The position numbers and the translations under genes are program-made. A DNA stretch of 64,000 nt from NCBI GenBank assembly GCA_002409595.1, contig DHNQ01000012.1, positions 1 to 64,000 of the forward strand. Reading direction: 5' to 3'. The notes beneath the pieces were generated by a model. That model was given only the letters and a program-made list of their open reading frames with translations, searched no databases and was not told the DNA's origin. Shown in pieces: positions 17,106 to 26,914 of the stretch; the first letter of the stretch is position 1, and each line of letters opens with the position of its first letter. The DNA comes from Dysgonomonas sp. UBA5412 (GTDB lineage Bacteria > Bacteroidota > Bacteroidia > Bacteroidales > Dysgonomonadaceae).

Positions 17106-20100
17106 TTAAAATGTAACATCTACACCAAAATTGAACACCTTTAGGATAGGATACCAGTCTCCTGATCCATTCTTCATTTCAGGGTCAACATCTAATTCGC
17201 CTAGTCTATCCCAAGTGATAATATTCTGAGCTTGTGCATAGAAACGAACATTGTTTAAACCTGCAAATCTGATAGCCTTTTTAGGTAAGGTATAGCCTAA
17301 TTCGATATTTTTCAGTCGTATATATGATGCATCATACATAAACAAACTACTATTCGAGTTCTTATTGTTTGGATGTGCACCCATGTGCAATACTGGATAG
17401 GTTGCAGTTTCGGCAGTTTCTGGAGTCCATCGATTCAGATGTAACGGTCTTACTCGTCCCGTTTTGTCTTGGTCGTAGTTCGGAAAATCGTATACTGCCG
17501 CATCCTTCAACAGTAAGCTTGAGTGTGCAGCCCCTTGAAATAAGACACTGAAGTCAAATCCTTTGTACGATAGCGTAACAGGAAGCCCGAACTGAATTTC
17601 TGGATTTCTAGAGTATCCCATTTGCATTCTATCATTTTCATCTGTGATTTTACCATCACCATCAAGGTCTCGGTACACCACATCGCCAGGTATAAGGCTC
17701 CCCCAAGGTTGGTATGCTGCTGCATTCAATCGATCAGCTTCTGCTTGGTCTTTCACAAAATGGTCGAACACATAAAGCATATTTGCATCCAGTGATTTTC
17801 CTGTCTTTTGCCTCCACCCATATGTATAGTTTACCTCATTCATTTCTATAACTTTGTTTCGGGCAAATGTTAGGTTGGGTTTTATAAAATATCGAAAATC
17901 CTTGCCTATTTTATCAGACCATGTAAGTTCAAATTCTACACCATGATTTTTCACTCGCCCTGAATTTATCATTGGAGCATCTTTACCCACAATGTCAGGG
18001 AACCCAAGTTTGTCATCATCACTTAATACAGTCAAGATATCATATCGGTCTTCTTGGAAATAATCGAATGAGAATCGAAGACGTTGTTTTAGGAATGTTG
18101 CATCCAGACCTAAATTCATTTTTTTAGCCTTTTCCCATGTTACATTTTCATTGGCTAGCTTACCCTCTTTCCATCCTCCAGGATTTGTACCAAAACCACC
18201 TTCACCAAAATCATAACCCCCTCCTGATTCATATAATTGGAGATAGGCAAATCGCTGATCATCGCTCATTTTGTCATTCCCTACCAGACCATAAGATGCT
18301 CTAATTTTTAAGAAATCCATCCATGAGTTAGTTCTCTCCATGAATGATTCATTTGATATTACCCATCCTCCAGATACTGCTGGAAAAAATCCATATCGTC
18401 TACTAGGTGCAAAATTCTCAGACCCATTGTATCCAAAGTTGAATTCTGCAAAATAGTTGTTCGAGAAATTGTAGGAGAACTGTCCTGTTATACCTTGATA
18501 TCTGTGTTCTGGTTTAACTTTGCTGTCTTTGTATTTACCCTCAGAGAACTGGTTGACCAATAACATCCCAAAAACATTATGAACCTTGTTGAACGACTGC
18601 CCATATGACATTTTTATTTGATAATAAGTCCTATTTTGAGGCTCCGATTGGTCTAATGCATTTTCTACGGGTTGATCGCTTTCATACTTATTTCCAGTTT
18701 TATATGCTCCCTGATAATACCCCGGAATCATATAAATGTCTCTCCCATCAGGGTTAGGATTGAATGTAGCATATCCAGGATACTCTCTATAACCCTCTTT
18801 GTAAGTTGGTACTTGGCGTTTTATATTTTGCCTCTCCTTAGCATCGTAAGAAAATATCCCTTCTATTTTTAAGCCATTGGTGATAAAATCTAAATCATAA
18901 CCAAGAGAGAAACTTCCTTCCAAATAAGTGTTTTTTTCGGTGTGATAACCACTTCTGCTTAGTTCTCCCAATAGATTGAATCTATATATTTGATCACCAT
19001 AGAGCATTCCATTCGGATTCTTATCATAGTATGCCACATTCGCTTGGTTGTCATTTTGTTCCAACACAATAGGTAAATATGGAGGTTGAGTCATTGCCAA
19101 ATTTGACAATCTTGATGCTCCCGAACCAATATTTGTACGATCTGTTATACGAGCTCCCAAATCTAGCTTTACCCAAAACTTTTCAGTAATATCAACATCA
19201 ATATTCGATCTGAAATTATATTTCTTGAATCCAGGGCTAGTGTTGAACTTGGATAAGTCTGTGTGATCATAGTTGCTTCCTTGACTTCCGTATCCAGCTA
19301 GCACAAAATAACGAACTTTATCTGTTCCGCCTCGCACCGATAGGCTATAGTTTTGTTGCATTGCTGGCTTGAACATATAATCGAAATAGTCCCAATTGTA
19401 TCCAAAGCCATCGGAGTTATCTCCTTTTGCTCTTCGGAATTTAGAGATAGCATCATCCGAAAATAGCTTCAAGCTATTTACATCTTGCCCCAACATTTTG
19501 GCATCATTGAATAATGCCTCGTTATACAAAATAGCATAATCGGCCGATCCTAAAAGACTTGGCGTTTTTACAACATTATTGAATCCTACTGATGCTTTGA
19601 AATTAACTGTCGCTTTTTCAGAAGCTTGCCCCCTTTTAGTAGTAATTACGATAACCCCATTTGCACCCCTGATACCATAAGGTGCAGTAGAAGCTGCATC
19701 TTTTAGGATAGTGAATGTTTCTATCTCATCTGCTGATAGATAAGACATATCACGCTCTACTCCATCTACTATTACTATTGGCGATTGATCACCATAAGTG
19801 GCTTTCCCTCTGATAAAAAGTTCTGATTTATCTACTCCTGGTTCACCACCACTAAATTGGTTAACGATCAGACCCGGTAAACGTCCGGCTAGAGCATTGT
19901 TTATATTTGCAGTAGGGCTTTGCACTAAATCTTTGGTGGTAATGGTGGCTACAGCTCCTGTTATATTTTCTCTTTTTTGTGTTGTATAACCAACTACCAC
20001 AACCTCCTCCAATGCTTTAGTGTCTTCTACCAGCTTTACATTGAGTGTTGTCTGTCCTGAGAGTTTCACTGTTTGAGGTTGGAATCCGATGTAAGAAAAA

Positions 20101-20390
20101 ACCAATGTAGCTTCGGCATAAGGCACCGAAATACTATAATTCCCTTCAAGATCGGTAATAACACCTCCGGTCTCCCCTTTTACGGTCACTGTCACCCCTA
20201 TCAGTTCTTCATTTGTTGTACCATCGGTTACTTTACCGGTAATCACTATACCTTTCTGGTTCACCTCTTTTGTGCTACTAACTCCAGCCTGTGCAAAGTT
20301 GACGTTGGTGCAGAAAAACAGAAGTGCAATCAACAGAATACATGATCTAATAAATGCCATCCGTTTTTCCTTGTTTTTGCATTTTTTCAT
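17106..20390 (-). CDS. susC: SusC-like TonB-dependent outer-membrane glycan importer
   Basis: The 1094-residue protein has a signal region (SCILLIALLFFCTNVNFAQA), a carboxypeptidase-regulatory-like domain (about 47-125, GKVTDGTTNEELIGVTVTVKG), a TonB box region (EEVVVVGYTTQKRENITGA) and a plug with GLIVNQFSGGEPGVDKSELFIRG and PIVIVDGVERDMSYLSADEIE. The rest is a 22-strand barrel ending in the aromatic VFNFGVDVTF. SusC and SusD form the import pair energised by TonB. Its start is 43 bp before the stop of the Big2-EEP gene upstream, so it is second in the operon. No extra N-terminal anti-sigma interaction domain is seen, consistent with control by the separate membrane regulator rather than by an ECF sigma pair. 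Confidence 0.97.
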   Translation of the reverse strand: MKKCKNKEKRMAFIRSCILLIALLFFCTNVNFAQAGVSSTKEVNQKGIVITGKVTDGTTNEELIGVTVTVKGETGGVITDLEGNYSISVPYAEATLVFSYIGFQPQTVKLSGQTTLNVKLVEDTKALEEVVVVGYTTQKRENITGAVATITTKDLVQSPTANINNALAGRLPGLIVNQFSGGEPGVDKSELFIRGKATYGDQSPIVIVDGVERDMSYLSADEIETFTILKDAASTAPYGIRGANGVIVITTKRGQASEKATVNFKASVGFNNVVKTPSLLGSADYAILYNEALFNDAKMLGQDVNSLKLFSDDAISKFRRAKGDNSDGFGYNWDYFDYMFKPAMQQNYSLSVRGGTDKVRYFVLAGYGSQGSNYDHTDLSKFNTSPGFKKYNFRSNIDVDITEKFWVKLDLGARITDRTNIGSGASRLSNLAMTQPPYLPIVLEQNDNQANVAYYDKNPNGMLYGDQIYRFNLLGELSRSGYHTEKNTYLEGSFSLGYDLDFITNGLKIEGIFSYDAKERQNIKRQVPTYKEGYREYPGYATFNPNPDGRDIYMIPGYYQGAYKTGNKYESDQPVENALDQSEPQNRTYYQIKMSYGQSFNKVHNVFGMLLVNQFSEGKYKDSKVKPEHRYQGITGQFSYNFSNNYFAEFNFGYNGSENFAPSRRYGFFPAVSGGWVISNESFMERTNSWMDFLKIRASYGLVGNDKMSDDQRFAYLQLYESGGGYDFGEGGFGTNPGGWKEGKLANENVTWEKAKKMNLGLDATFLKQRLRFSFDYFQEDRYDILTVLSDDDKLGFPDIVGKDAPMINSGRVKNHGVEFELTWSDKIGKDFRYFIKPNLTFARNKVIEMNEVNYTYGWRQKTGKSLDANMLYVFDHFVKDQAEADRLNAAAYQPWGSLIPGDVVYRDLDGDGKITDENDRMQMGYSRNPEIQFGLPVTLSYKGFDFSVLFQGAAHSSLLLKDAAVYDFPNYDQDKTGRVRPLHLNRWTPETAETATYPVLHMGAHPNNKNSNSSLFMYDASYIRLKNIELGYTLPKKAIRFAGLNNVRFYAQAQNIITWDRLGELDVDPEMKNGSGDWYPILKVFNFGVDVTF

Positions 20391-20433
20391 AGTTTATCTT
20401 TATTTGTTTAGAATATATTTTGAGTACTTATTC

Positions 20434-21900
20434 TCAATTCTCGTCCCAAGCCGGAATCTCAAGAACAGCTTTTATTGGGTAATGGTCAGACAAGATTTCT
20501 ATTCCAGCATAACTATCATTTAGGACTTTGAATCTTACAGGGATACAGTTTCTGTAAAACACATGATCTAGCGATTCTTCTTTTCCTGTAAAGTTTCCCC
20601 AACTATTGGTTGTTGCAGTTCGGTCAGTCTTTGGAGAGTCTTCGCGACAATCGCCAAGAAATCCATTGAATGGAGCAAAGGCTGTACTGAAAGATTCTTC
20701 ATTGAAGTCTCCTGTCATCAAAACCGATTTTGTAGAGGTTGTCAGATGAGTCAAAGCATGTTCTTTCATCATTTTTATTGATTCTTCAACTGCTATAACT
20801 CCATTATGATCAAGATGTGTATTATAAATAAGGACTTCTGTTCCTGTTCCAATCACTTTGAAACGCCCCCATGTAGTGAGCCTTCTGTGACTAGCATCCC
20901 AGCCTATGCTAGGTACATCAGGTGTTTCGCTCATCCAAAAATCACCTGTTTCAATCACCTCTAGTATGTCTTTTCGATAGTATATGGCAGAATAGTCTCC
21001 GGCTTCGCCCCCATCGCGGCCTATACCTATACGTGCATAATCTGTCAGTTCTGCGTCGAAATAATTCAACTGTGGATTTTTTCTGACTTCCTGCATTCCA
21101 ATTGTTGTTGGTTTCTCTTTCTTTATCATGGATACTATTGCAGCTTTGCGGTAATCCCAATCTGCTATGTCGCCGGGTTTTACAGTATAATAAACATTGA
21201 ATGACATTGCTGTATGGGTATATGGTTTACGTCCATTGAATAGAATACTAGTATTGTTTAATTCGATTGTAACATCCATCACTCCATTTTCTGATATTGT
21301 TCCTGCAATTGTCCCTTTCCCTTGATTTTTATCCATAACATTACCGAATAGCTCGTAAGAGCCATCTTCTTTTTCGCTCACAGTAATATTTTCACCAGAT
21401 ACATTATACTCTAGACCATTAATATTGATCTTAAACTGAATATTGAATTGTTCTTTTTGAGCTAAAAATTCGAGGTTTATAGTTTCAATACCTGAAGTAT
21501 TGCTACCTATTTTGGCTTTTCCTGAGTAGGTTGTTGCTATTTCCTCTCTTTTGTCTCTCACAGTCGCTGTGATTGAGCCTTGAAATCCAGATGAGGTACG
21601 TGCTATGATAACAACATCGCCTATTCCAATCCCTGTCACTTTACCATCTTTAGACACTGTTGCTATCGCCACATCACTAGTATACCATGTGATGTTGCTC
21701 ACTGAGACACCCTCTGGCGTGATTTCAGTATCCAATTGTAGGGTTTCGCCTACATTGATGGTGATGTCTCCTTGACTTATTTTAATACCTGTTAAATTAT
21801 CCTTGTCGCTATCCGAGCAGTTGGATAAAGCATAGATTGAGAATAACATCCCAATACACATTAAATACATGTTTACTTTTTTTCTCATTTTCATGAACAT
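20434..21900 (-). CDS. Big2-domain plus EEP-hydrolase lipoprotein
   Basis: The 488-residue protein is the first gene of the operon. A signal peptide ends in lipobox YALSNCSDSD. A Big2 Ig-like domain follows (about 34-118: ISQGDITINVGETLQLDTEI, WYTSDVAIATVSKDGKVTGIGIGD), then a beta-rich linker (120-215), then an EEP domain (about 225-485) with MSFNVYYT, IGMQEVRKNP, YNTHLDHNG, LMTGDFNEESF and LSDHYPIKAVLEI, all the metal and catalytic blocks. The Big2 module probably holds the enzyme at the surface. A phosphodiesterase or phosphatase acting on a phosphorylated glycan is inferred from the operon. Several ATGs lie at the start; the one at 21888 (MRKKVN) is equally plausible. Confidence 0.85.
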   Translation of the reverse strand: MFMKMRKKVNMYLMCIGMLFSIYALSNCSDSDKDNLTGIKISQGDITINVGETLQLDTEITPEGVSVSNITWYTSDVAIATVSKDGKVTGIGIGDVVIIARTSSGFQGSITATVRDKREEIATTYSGKAKIGSNTSGIETINLEFLAQKEQFNIQFKININGLEYNVSGENITVSEKEDGSYELFGNVMDKNQGKGTIAGTISENGVMDVTIELNNTSILFNGRKPYTHTAMSFNVYYTVKPGDIADWDYRKAAIVSMIKKEKPTTIGMQEVRKNPQLNYFDAELTDYARIGIGRDGGEAGDYSAIYYRKDILEVIETGDFWMSETPDVPSIGWDASHRRLTTWGRFKVIGTGTEVLIYNTHLDHNGVIAVEESIKMMKEHALTHLTTSTKSVLMTGDFNEESFSTAFAPFNGFLGDCREDSPKTDRTATTNSWGNFTGKEESLDHVFYRNCIPVRFKVLNDSYAGIEILSDHYPIKAVLEIPAWDEN

Positions 21901-21933
21901 TTAAGGTTTTACTTTTACATAAAAATTCGATTT

Positions 21934-21960
21934 CAAAGATAGTGGGGTGCCGTTAATCAA
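21934..21960 (-). promoter_or_regulatory. Candidate promoter of the mannan operon
   Basis: On the minus strand TATCTTTG (21941-21934) matches the Bacteroidota -7 box TAnnTTTG. A TTG at 21960-21958 lies 16 bp upstream, shorter than the usual spacing of about 19-21, so the -33 element is uncertain. The start of the first operon gene lies 34 bp further downstream. Confidence 0.55.
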
Positions 21961-22045
21961 CCTATTAACCGAACTATTAATAGCGCTCATTAATAGCCTA
22001 TAAATAGGTATTAATTTCTAAGATATTTCAAGATATTTCAAAAAT
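21961..22045. promoter_or_regulatory. Cluster of A/T-rich direct and inverted repeats, candidate operator of the divergent regulator
   Basis: The 203-bp divergent gap holds several related short motifs: CTATTAACC, ACTATTAATAGC, CATTAATAGCC, CCTATAAATAGG (21996-22009 region) and then two tandem copies of AGATATTTCA at 22021-22030 and 22031-22040. They lie upstream of the -33 regions for both directions, where a SARP-type activator would be expected to bind. Binding is inference. Confidence 0.45.
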
Positions 22046-22048
22046 TAC

Positions 22049-22056
22049 TATCTTCG
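22049..22056 (+). promoter_or_regulatory. Candidate -7 box for the membrane regulator gene
   Basis: TATCTTCG at 22049-22056 differs by one base from the consensus TAnnTTTG and lies 48 bp before the regulator start at 22104. The tandem AGATATTTCA repeats directly upstream could overlap its -33 region. Confidence 0.35.
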
Positions 22057-22103
22057 TGAGTAATGTTCATGAAATAGAAATGACCTTTTGCTTTATCTGA
22101 GAA

Positions 22104-24671
22104 ATGAATTTCAAGCAACACAAAATTCTTATAATATCATCCCTTATCTTTTTTTTAGGTGAGCTGTCTCTTGTTGCTCAAGAAATGAAAGATACATTTC
22201 CTACTGGATTAATGTTCAATTCGAAACATGTAAATAAAGATAAGCGTACTTCACTTGATTTAAATCCGAATAAGAACTTAAGGGTAAAGGGGAATATGTC
22301 TTTGAGTTTCGATGTAAAATTTAAATGGGTACCAGGCGATGCTTTTGGATATGTTTTTCGTATCATATCCAATGATACCACTAGCATGGATATGATTGTA
22401 AACAGAAGACATCAGAAAATTCATTTTAATCTGAACGAAGGAGTTGACAGTAAATGCTCTTATGATTTAGATTTTACACCCAATATTCTCAATGCTGAGT
22501 GGTTACATGTGGATGTTCGAATAGAGAAAGACAAAGTAAAATACAATATTGACAACCTATCTGGTGAATTTAGCTGTATAAATAATATGTTATTGAAAGG
22601 TAAAGAGGTTGCAATATACTTTGGTGCGAATAGGCATACAAACTTTTATACGACGGATGTCCCTCCTATGGAAATCTGTAATTTGCAAATAAAAGACGAT
22701 GACGATGTTCTCAGAAATTGGAGCTTGAACCAGCATTGCGATTCTTTGACCTATGATAACATATATGGAGAAGTAGCCAAAGTGAACAATGGAATTTGGA
22801 GTATAGATAAACATACCATATGGAATAAAGAATTAACAATAAAGCTGTATAACTGGCATGAGCAAATAGCTTATGATGATGATAATGGACGAGTTTTTAT
22901 TGCTGACAGAAAGCGAATGTATGTGTATCATATTGACGATAATAGAACAGACACAGTAAACTACAAAAAAGGACGCCCCTATTTAGGTGCTGGAAGTTTG
23001 ATCATCTACGATAATTTGGACAACAGACTTATTTCTTATTCCGATGGACCATATATTCTTACATTCAATTTCGAGTCAAAGGAATGGACTGTTGTCAACG
23101 ATTATTCAAAGTCTTTGGGTGAACATCATAATAGGCTGATTGATAGGAAAAATAAGAATCTGGTAACATTTGGGGGTTATGGGAAGTTTCAGTATAACTC
23201 AATATTGTCTATAAAACCACTGAATGAGGATGTTGGAGACTGGAAACAAATAGACTTGAGTGACCATATTTATCCTCGTTATTTAAGCTCCATTGGCTAT
23301 ATAGGTGATGGGCAAGCAATGATATTAGGCGGCTATGGTAGTAAATCAGGCTTACAAGAGCAATCGCCACAAAATTATTATGATATATTCCAAGTAAACA
23401 TGCTTACAGGAGAGCATAAACTGCTTGGTGAATTAGATGGATTACATCATATTTGCTTTGGTAATGGGATGATTGTTGACAGTCTCCGCAATGCTTATGT
23501 TTTAGGATTTCGAAATGACATTTATGATAGTAATGTGCAATTGTATGAGGTGGACACTCAAACAATGAACTACAAGACTAGGGCTGATTCGATTCCGTTC
23601 TATTTTCAAGATATAGATTCGTTTTGTGATCTGTTTTATTATTCTAAAAACAATAAGCTGTATGCAATTATATATCACAAAACTCCAGAGAAATATTTTG
23701 AAGCAAATTTATACAGCCTATCTTTCCCCCCACTGAGCAAAGTACCTGTGACGATGAATGAACTCAAGGGTAGTATAGCTAAGATACCATATCTTTTAGG
23801 TGTATGTACTCTTATTATCATTATTTCCATTACTGTTTCTGTTTGTTATAAAAGAACGAAAAAAAAGAATGTAAATACGAGGATGTTACGAGAAAATAAT
23901 ATCATAGAGCACAAGAAGGAAGAACATGTTTCGTCTTTTATTTCGTTGTTGGGTAGTTTTTTTGTTATAGACCAAAAAGGGAATAATATAACCAAGGATT
24001 TTACTGCTGTGCCAAGACAAATATTTTTGTCTTGCCTATTGGCGCCTGTCAATACAGGCAAACATCTGAATTCACAAGCCTTAGCCAATCTTATTTGGCC
24101 AAATATGGACAAAACAAGTGCCACCAACAATCGCAATGTAAATATCAATAAGTTGCGCAGTTTACTGAAAGAGGTTGGAAACATTAGTCTGATTAATGAT
24201 AAGGGCTATTGGCAAGTGATAATAGAAGATGGCGTTTGTTGTGATTATCTGGAAATCAACTCTCTGCTGAGCAAGATGATAGAAAATAAGGATTTTACAC
24301 ATTTGGATAAAATGCTGAAATTAGCGGCTTCCGGTTCTCTGCTTCCTGATATGAATGATGAATGGTTAGATTCGTATAAATCAAGCTATTCCAATTTTTT
24401 AATAGATAGATTATATCATCTATTAGAATACCAAGAGATAAAGAATGATTTACAGCTAGTTGAAAAGGTGGCAAATATCATTCTATTGCATGACTTGATT
24501 GATGAAGATGCCATAAAGTTGAAATGTTATAGCCTACACAAATTGGGGCAGAAAGGACTAGCACTACAAGCATACAATAAATACTGTAATGATTACTTCA
24601 TCTTATTGAATGAAAAACCAATTATCAATTATAAAGATCTTATCTCTCACTTATTATCAAAAGGGCTATAA
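22104..24671 (+). CDS. Membrane-spanning one-component regulator: LamG/Kelch-like periplasmic sensor, one TM helix, SARP-type winged helix and BTAD-like tail
   Basis: The 855-residue protein has a signal peptide (1-25), a LamG-like beta-sandwich (about 37-200), a Kelch-like propeller (about 245-540, with GGYGKFQYNS and ILGGYGSKSG blades), a single transmembrane helix (562-582) followed by a basic stop-transfer KRTKKK, then a cytoplasmic winged-helix DNA-binding domain (about 612-705, with PRQIFLSCLL, LANLIWPN, NVNINKLRSLLKE and NDKGYWQV). The last 140 residues resemble the helical BTAD domain of SARP activators. No kinase, receiver or sigma interaction domain is present, so signal and DNA binding lie on one chain across the inner membrane. 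It is divergent from the mannan operon and is its likely activator (inference). Confidence 0.8.
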   Translation: MNFKQHKILIISSLIFFLGELSLVAQEMKDTFPTGLMFNSKHVNKDKRTSLDLNPNKNLRVKGNMSLSFDVKFKWVPGDAFGYVFRIISNDTTSMDMIVNRRHQKIHFNLNEGVDSKCSYDLDFTPNILNAEWLHVDVRIEKDKVKYNIDNLSGEFSCINNMLLKGKEVAIYFGANRHTNFYTTDVPPMEICNLQIKDDDDVLRNWSLNQHCDSLTYDNIYGEVAKVNNGIWSIDKHTIWNKELTIKLYNWHEQIAYDDDNGRVFIADRKRMYVYHIDDNRTDTVNYKKGRPYLGAGSLIIYDNLDNRLISYSDGPYILTFNFESKEWTVVNDYSKSLGEHHNRLIDRKNKNLVTFGGYGKFQYNSILSIKPLNEDVGDWKQIDLSDHIYPRYLSSIGYIGDGQAMILGGYGSKSGLQEQSPQNYYDIFQVNMLTGEHKLLGELDGLHHICFGNGMIVDSLRNAYVLGFRNDIYDSNVQLYEVDTQTMNYKTRADSIPFYFQDIDSFCDLFYYSKNNKLYAIIYHKTPEKYFEANLYSLSFPPLSKVPVTMNELKGSIAKIPYLLGVCTLIIIISITVSVCYKRTKKKNVNTRMLRENNIIEHKKEEHVSSFISLLGSFFVIDQKGNNITKDFTAVPRQIFLSCLLAPVNTGKHLNSQALANLIWPNMDKTSATNNRNVNINKLRSLLKEVGNISLINDKGYWQVIIEDGVCCDYLEINSLLSKMIENKDFTHLDKMLKLAASGSLLPDMNDEWLDSYKSSYSNFLIDRLYHLLEYQEIKNDLQLVEKVANIILLHDLIDEDAIKLKCYSLHKLGQKGLALQAYNKYCNDYFILLNEKPIINYKDLISHLLSKGL

Positions 24672-24834
24672 ATCAGGGCGAGCAATTATGTACATTTTTA
24701 TAGCTTTATTTGTAAACAATTCTCAAATTCTTCATGTAAAAGAGATGGTATTTAAGGACTTTTTCAAATTCCCTAACAGCTACTAAGAAATTATTGGTAT
24801 GCCTTAGATCCTTTTTGTAACAAAATGAACATCT

Positions 24835-26838
24835 TTATTCTTTAATCAAATATTTCAAACTCTCATCATTCTTTATCCGTTCCAATTCTTTTTCAACAAT
24901 CTCTTTTACATCCAATTTTATCTGCTTGTAATTATCACCAATGTCAGTCTCCATTGTGTTATTACCATTTTCATCAATAAAATTAGTGAGTATCGGAATT
25001 TTCTGATAAGCCTTAGTTTCAGCAGCAACCTTTGCATTATCAATCACAATCTCCGCATGAAAAATTTTCTGCTCTATCCGTTCGTCAAAGTTATCAGATA
25101 CAGCGCCCACGAACATCCCCTGTGTGAGATTGGATATTTTAGAAGCAGGGATCAAACTATCCATCTGTGTAGAGATAGAAGTCGATTTATCCTGTCTATT
25201 AATCGTCATTGACTGTCGTTTTTGCAGGACCTTACCAAAACGATCGGAAAGTGTTTTTGCCGATTCGCCAACTACTTGACCCGAAAAAATATTACCAACC
25301 GTATTTTGTACTACTTTCGATTCCTTGTCTCCATAATCACGATTAAGTTGTGAGAAATCCTGAAAACCAAGGCAGACAGCAACCTTGTTTGATCTTGCTG
25401 TCGCTATCAAGTTATCCAATCCCCGAAAATATATCGTTGGTAACTCATCAATAATAACCGAAGATTTGAGCATCCCTTTTTTATTTATCAACTTTACAAT
25501 GCGGCTATTGTACAATCCCAAAGCTGCCGAATAGATATTCTGTCGATCAGGGTTATTACCAACACAAAGTATTTTTGGCTCTTTGGGATTGTTAATGTCC
25601 AAGGTAAAATCATTGCCTGTCATTACCCAATAGAGTTGAGGAGAGATCATCCTAGAGAGAGGAATCTTAGCTGACGCGATTTGCCCCTGTAACTGATCTT
25701 GTGCTCCTCCTTGCCACGCATCCATAAAGGGAGAGAGGTAATTTTCAAGTTCGGGATAAGAGGTCAGAATCGGAAAAATATCTTCGTAGCGTTTGTTCAG
25801 GAACTCGATAGCATGAGGAAAAGTACAATATTCTCCCTCATTATATATTTTGAGATACCAGATTATGGCTGCCAAAAGAATTATCGGTGATTCGACAAAG
25901 AAATCCCCCTGCTTCTGAATCCAAGATTTATTGAGGTTCAACATAATCGTGTACGAAGCTTCATATGCGTCAGAGATGTCACTCATAAATTCGGGAGCAA
26001 TGGGGTTACATCTATGACTTTTCGCCGGATTGTCGAAATTTATCACATAGAATTTAGGAGCAACCTTGTACTTATCTATATGCTTTAGCATGGTATTGTA
26101 GGCAATCACTGATAGATCATCGAACTTGTAATCATACAGGTACAAAGCAAAACCTTTGGATATTTGCTGTTTGATGAAATTATTTACCACAGCATAGGAT
26201 TTTCCCGAGCCGGGAGTTCCTAACACAATTGTCGCACGAAAAGGGTTAACTACATTAATCCAACCCTTATTCCATTTCTTTTTGTAGTAGAAGCGAGTTG
26301 GCAAGTTGATAGAGTATTCATTCTCCATCAGCCGTGTTTCCTGCATAAAAGATTCGTTCTCTAGATTGAAAACATCGTCCATCAGATTATTTTTTAATAA
26401 TCGGCTCATCCACAATCCACCCATCAGTAGAAGTATATACCCGACAGTCATAGTCAAAATATAGAATGCAGTGTTGGCAATCAATGGCAATGGAAGTTCT
26501 AACAACCACCAATTGAAAAAGAACAGAATAAAACCAATTGTAAGAAATACATAGATTTTATTCCATGTTATCTTTTCTTCTTTGACGCCTTTTGTGCCCA
26601 AACAGGATAATGCCAGAAATACTACGACAAATAGCTTTGTCCATAGAATATTGGAGAATAAGCCCGCCGTATTCTGGAAGTTCAATAGTATTTTATCTAC
26701 TACTCCTATATTAATACCTATCTCGCGAATGGATTGATAGCAGAACCAATAAATATTGATTATTACAAATAATATACTGATGGCTCGCATAAATTCCATG
26801 ACTTTGGCGAGTCCTCTCAAATCGTCTTCTTGTGCCAT
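24835..26838 (-). CDS. mobC: Conjugation coupling protein MobC (VirD4/TraG-type ATPase)
   Basis: The 667-residue protein has four N-terminal transmembrane segments (about 15-35, 62-82, 95-115, 122-145), Walker A GTPGSGKS at 207-214, and downstream coupling-protein motifs including VIIDELPTIYFRGLDNLIATARSNK in part (Walker B) and a Gln-rich LGFQDFSQL segment. VirD4 proteins hand the relaxase-DNA complex to the type IV channel. It follows the relaxase gene on the same strand after a 76-bp repeat-bearing gap. It is the leftmost conjugation gene, only 163 bp from the mannan regulator, so the ICE edge, if there is one here, is inside that gap. Confidence 0.93.
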   Translation of the reverse strand: MAQEDDLRGLAKVMEFMRAISILFVIINIYWFCYQSIREIGINIGVVDKILLNFQNTAGLFSNILWTKLFVVVFLALSCLGTKGVKEEKITWNKIYVFLTIGFILFFFNWWLLELPLPLIANTAFYILTMTVGYILLLMGGLWMSRLLKNNLMDDVFNLENESFMQETRLMENEYSINLPTRFYYKKKWNKGWINVVNPFRATIVLGTPGSGKSYAVVNNFIKQQISKGFALYLYDYKFDDLSVIAYNTMLKHIDKYKVAPKFYVINFDNPAKSHRCNPIAPEFMSDISDAYEASYTIMLNLNKSWIQKQGDFFVESPIILLAAIIWYLKIYNEGEYCTFPHAIEFLNKRYEDIFPILTSYPELENYLSPFMDAWQGGAQDQLQGQIASAKIPLSRMISPQLYWVMTGNDFTLDINNPKEPKILCVGNNPDRQNIYSAALGLYNSRIVKLINKKGMLKSSVIIDELPTIYFRGLDNLIATARSNKVAVCLGFQDFSQLNRDYGDKESKVVQNTVGNIFSGQVVGESAKTLSDRFGKVLQKRQSMTINRQDKSTSISTQMDSLIPASKISNLTQGMFVGAVSDNFDERIEQKIFHAEIVIDNAKVAAETKAYQKIPILTNFIDENGNNTMETDIGDNYKQIKLDVKEIVEKELERIKNDESLKYLIKE

Positions 26839-26912
26839 AATATGATAATTTGAAAATTAGTTAATATGCCAATATGCCAATGAAATAGATTAGCGTATTG
26901 GCTAATAAGTTA
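26839..26912 (-). repeat. Leader repeat copy 1, upstream of mobC
   Basis: Read on the minus strand, the segment contains CATTGGCATATTGGCATATT, then a CAAATTATCATATT stretch ending just before the mobC ATG. Nearly the same text precedes traJ and traK. A weaker complementary arm (GCCAATACGC) lies upstream, so it can fold back on itself. Confidence 0.7.
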
Positions 26913-26914
26913 AA

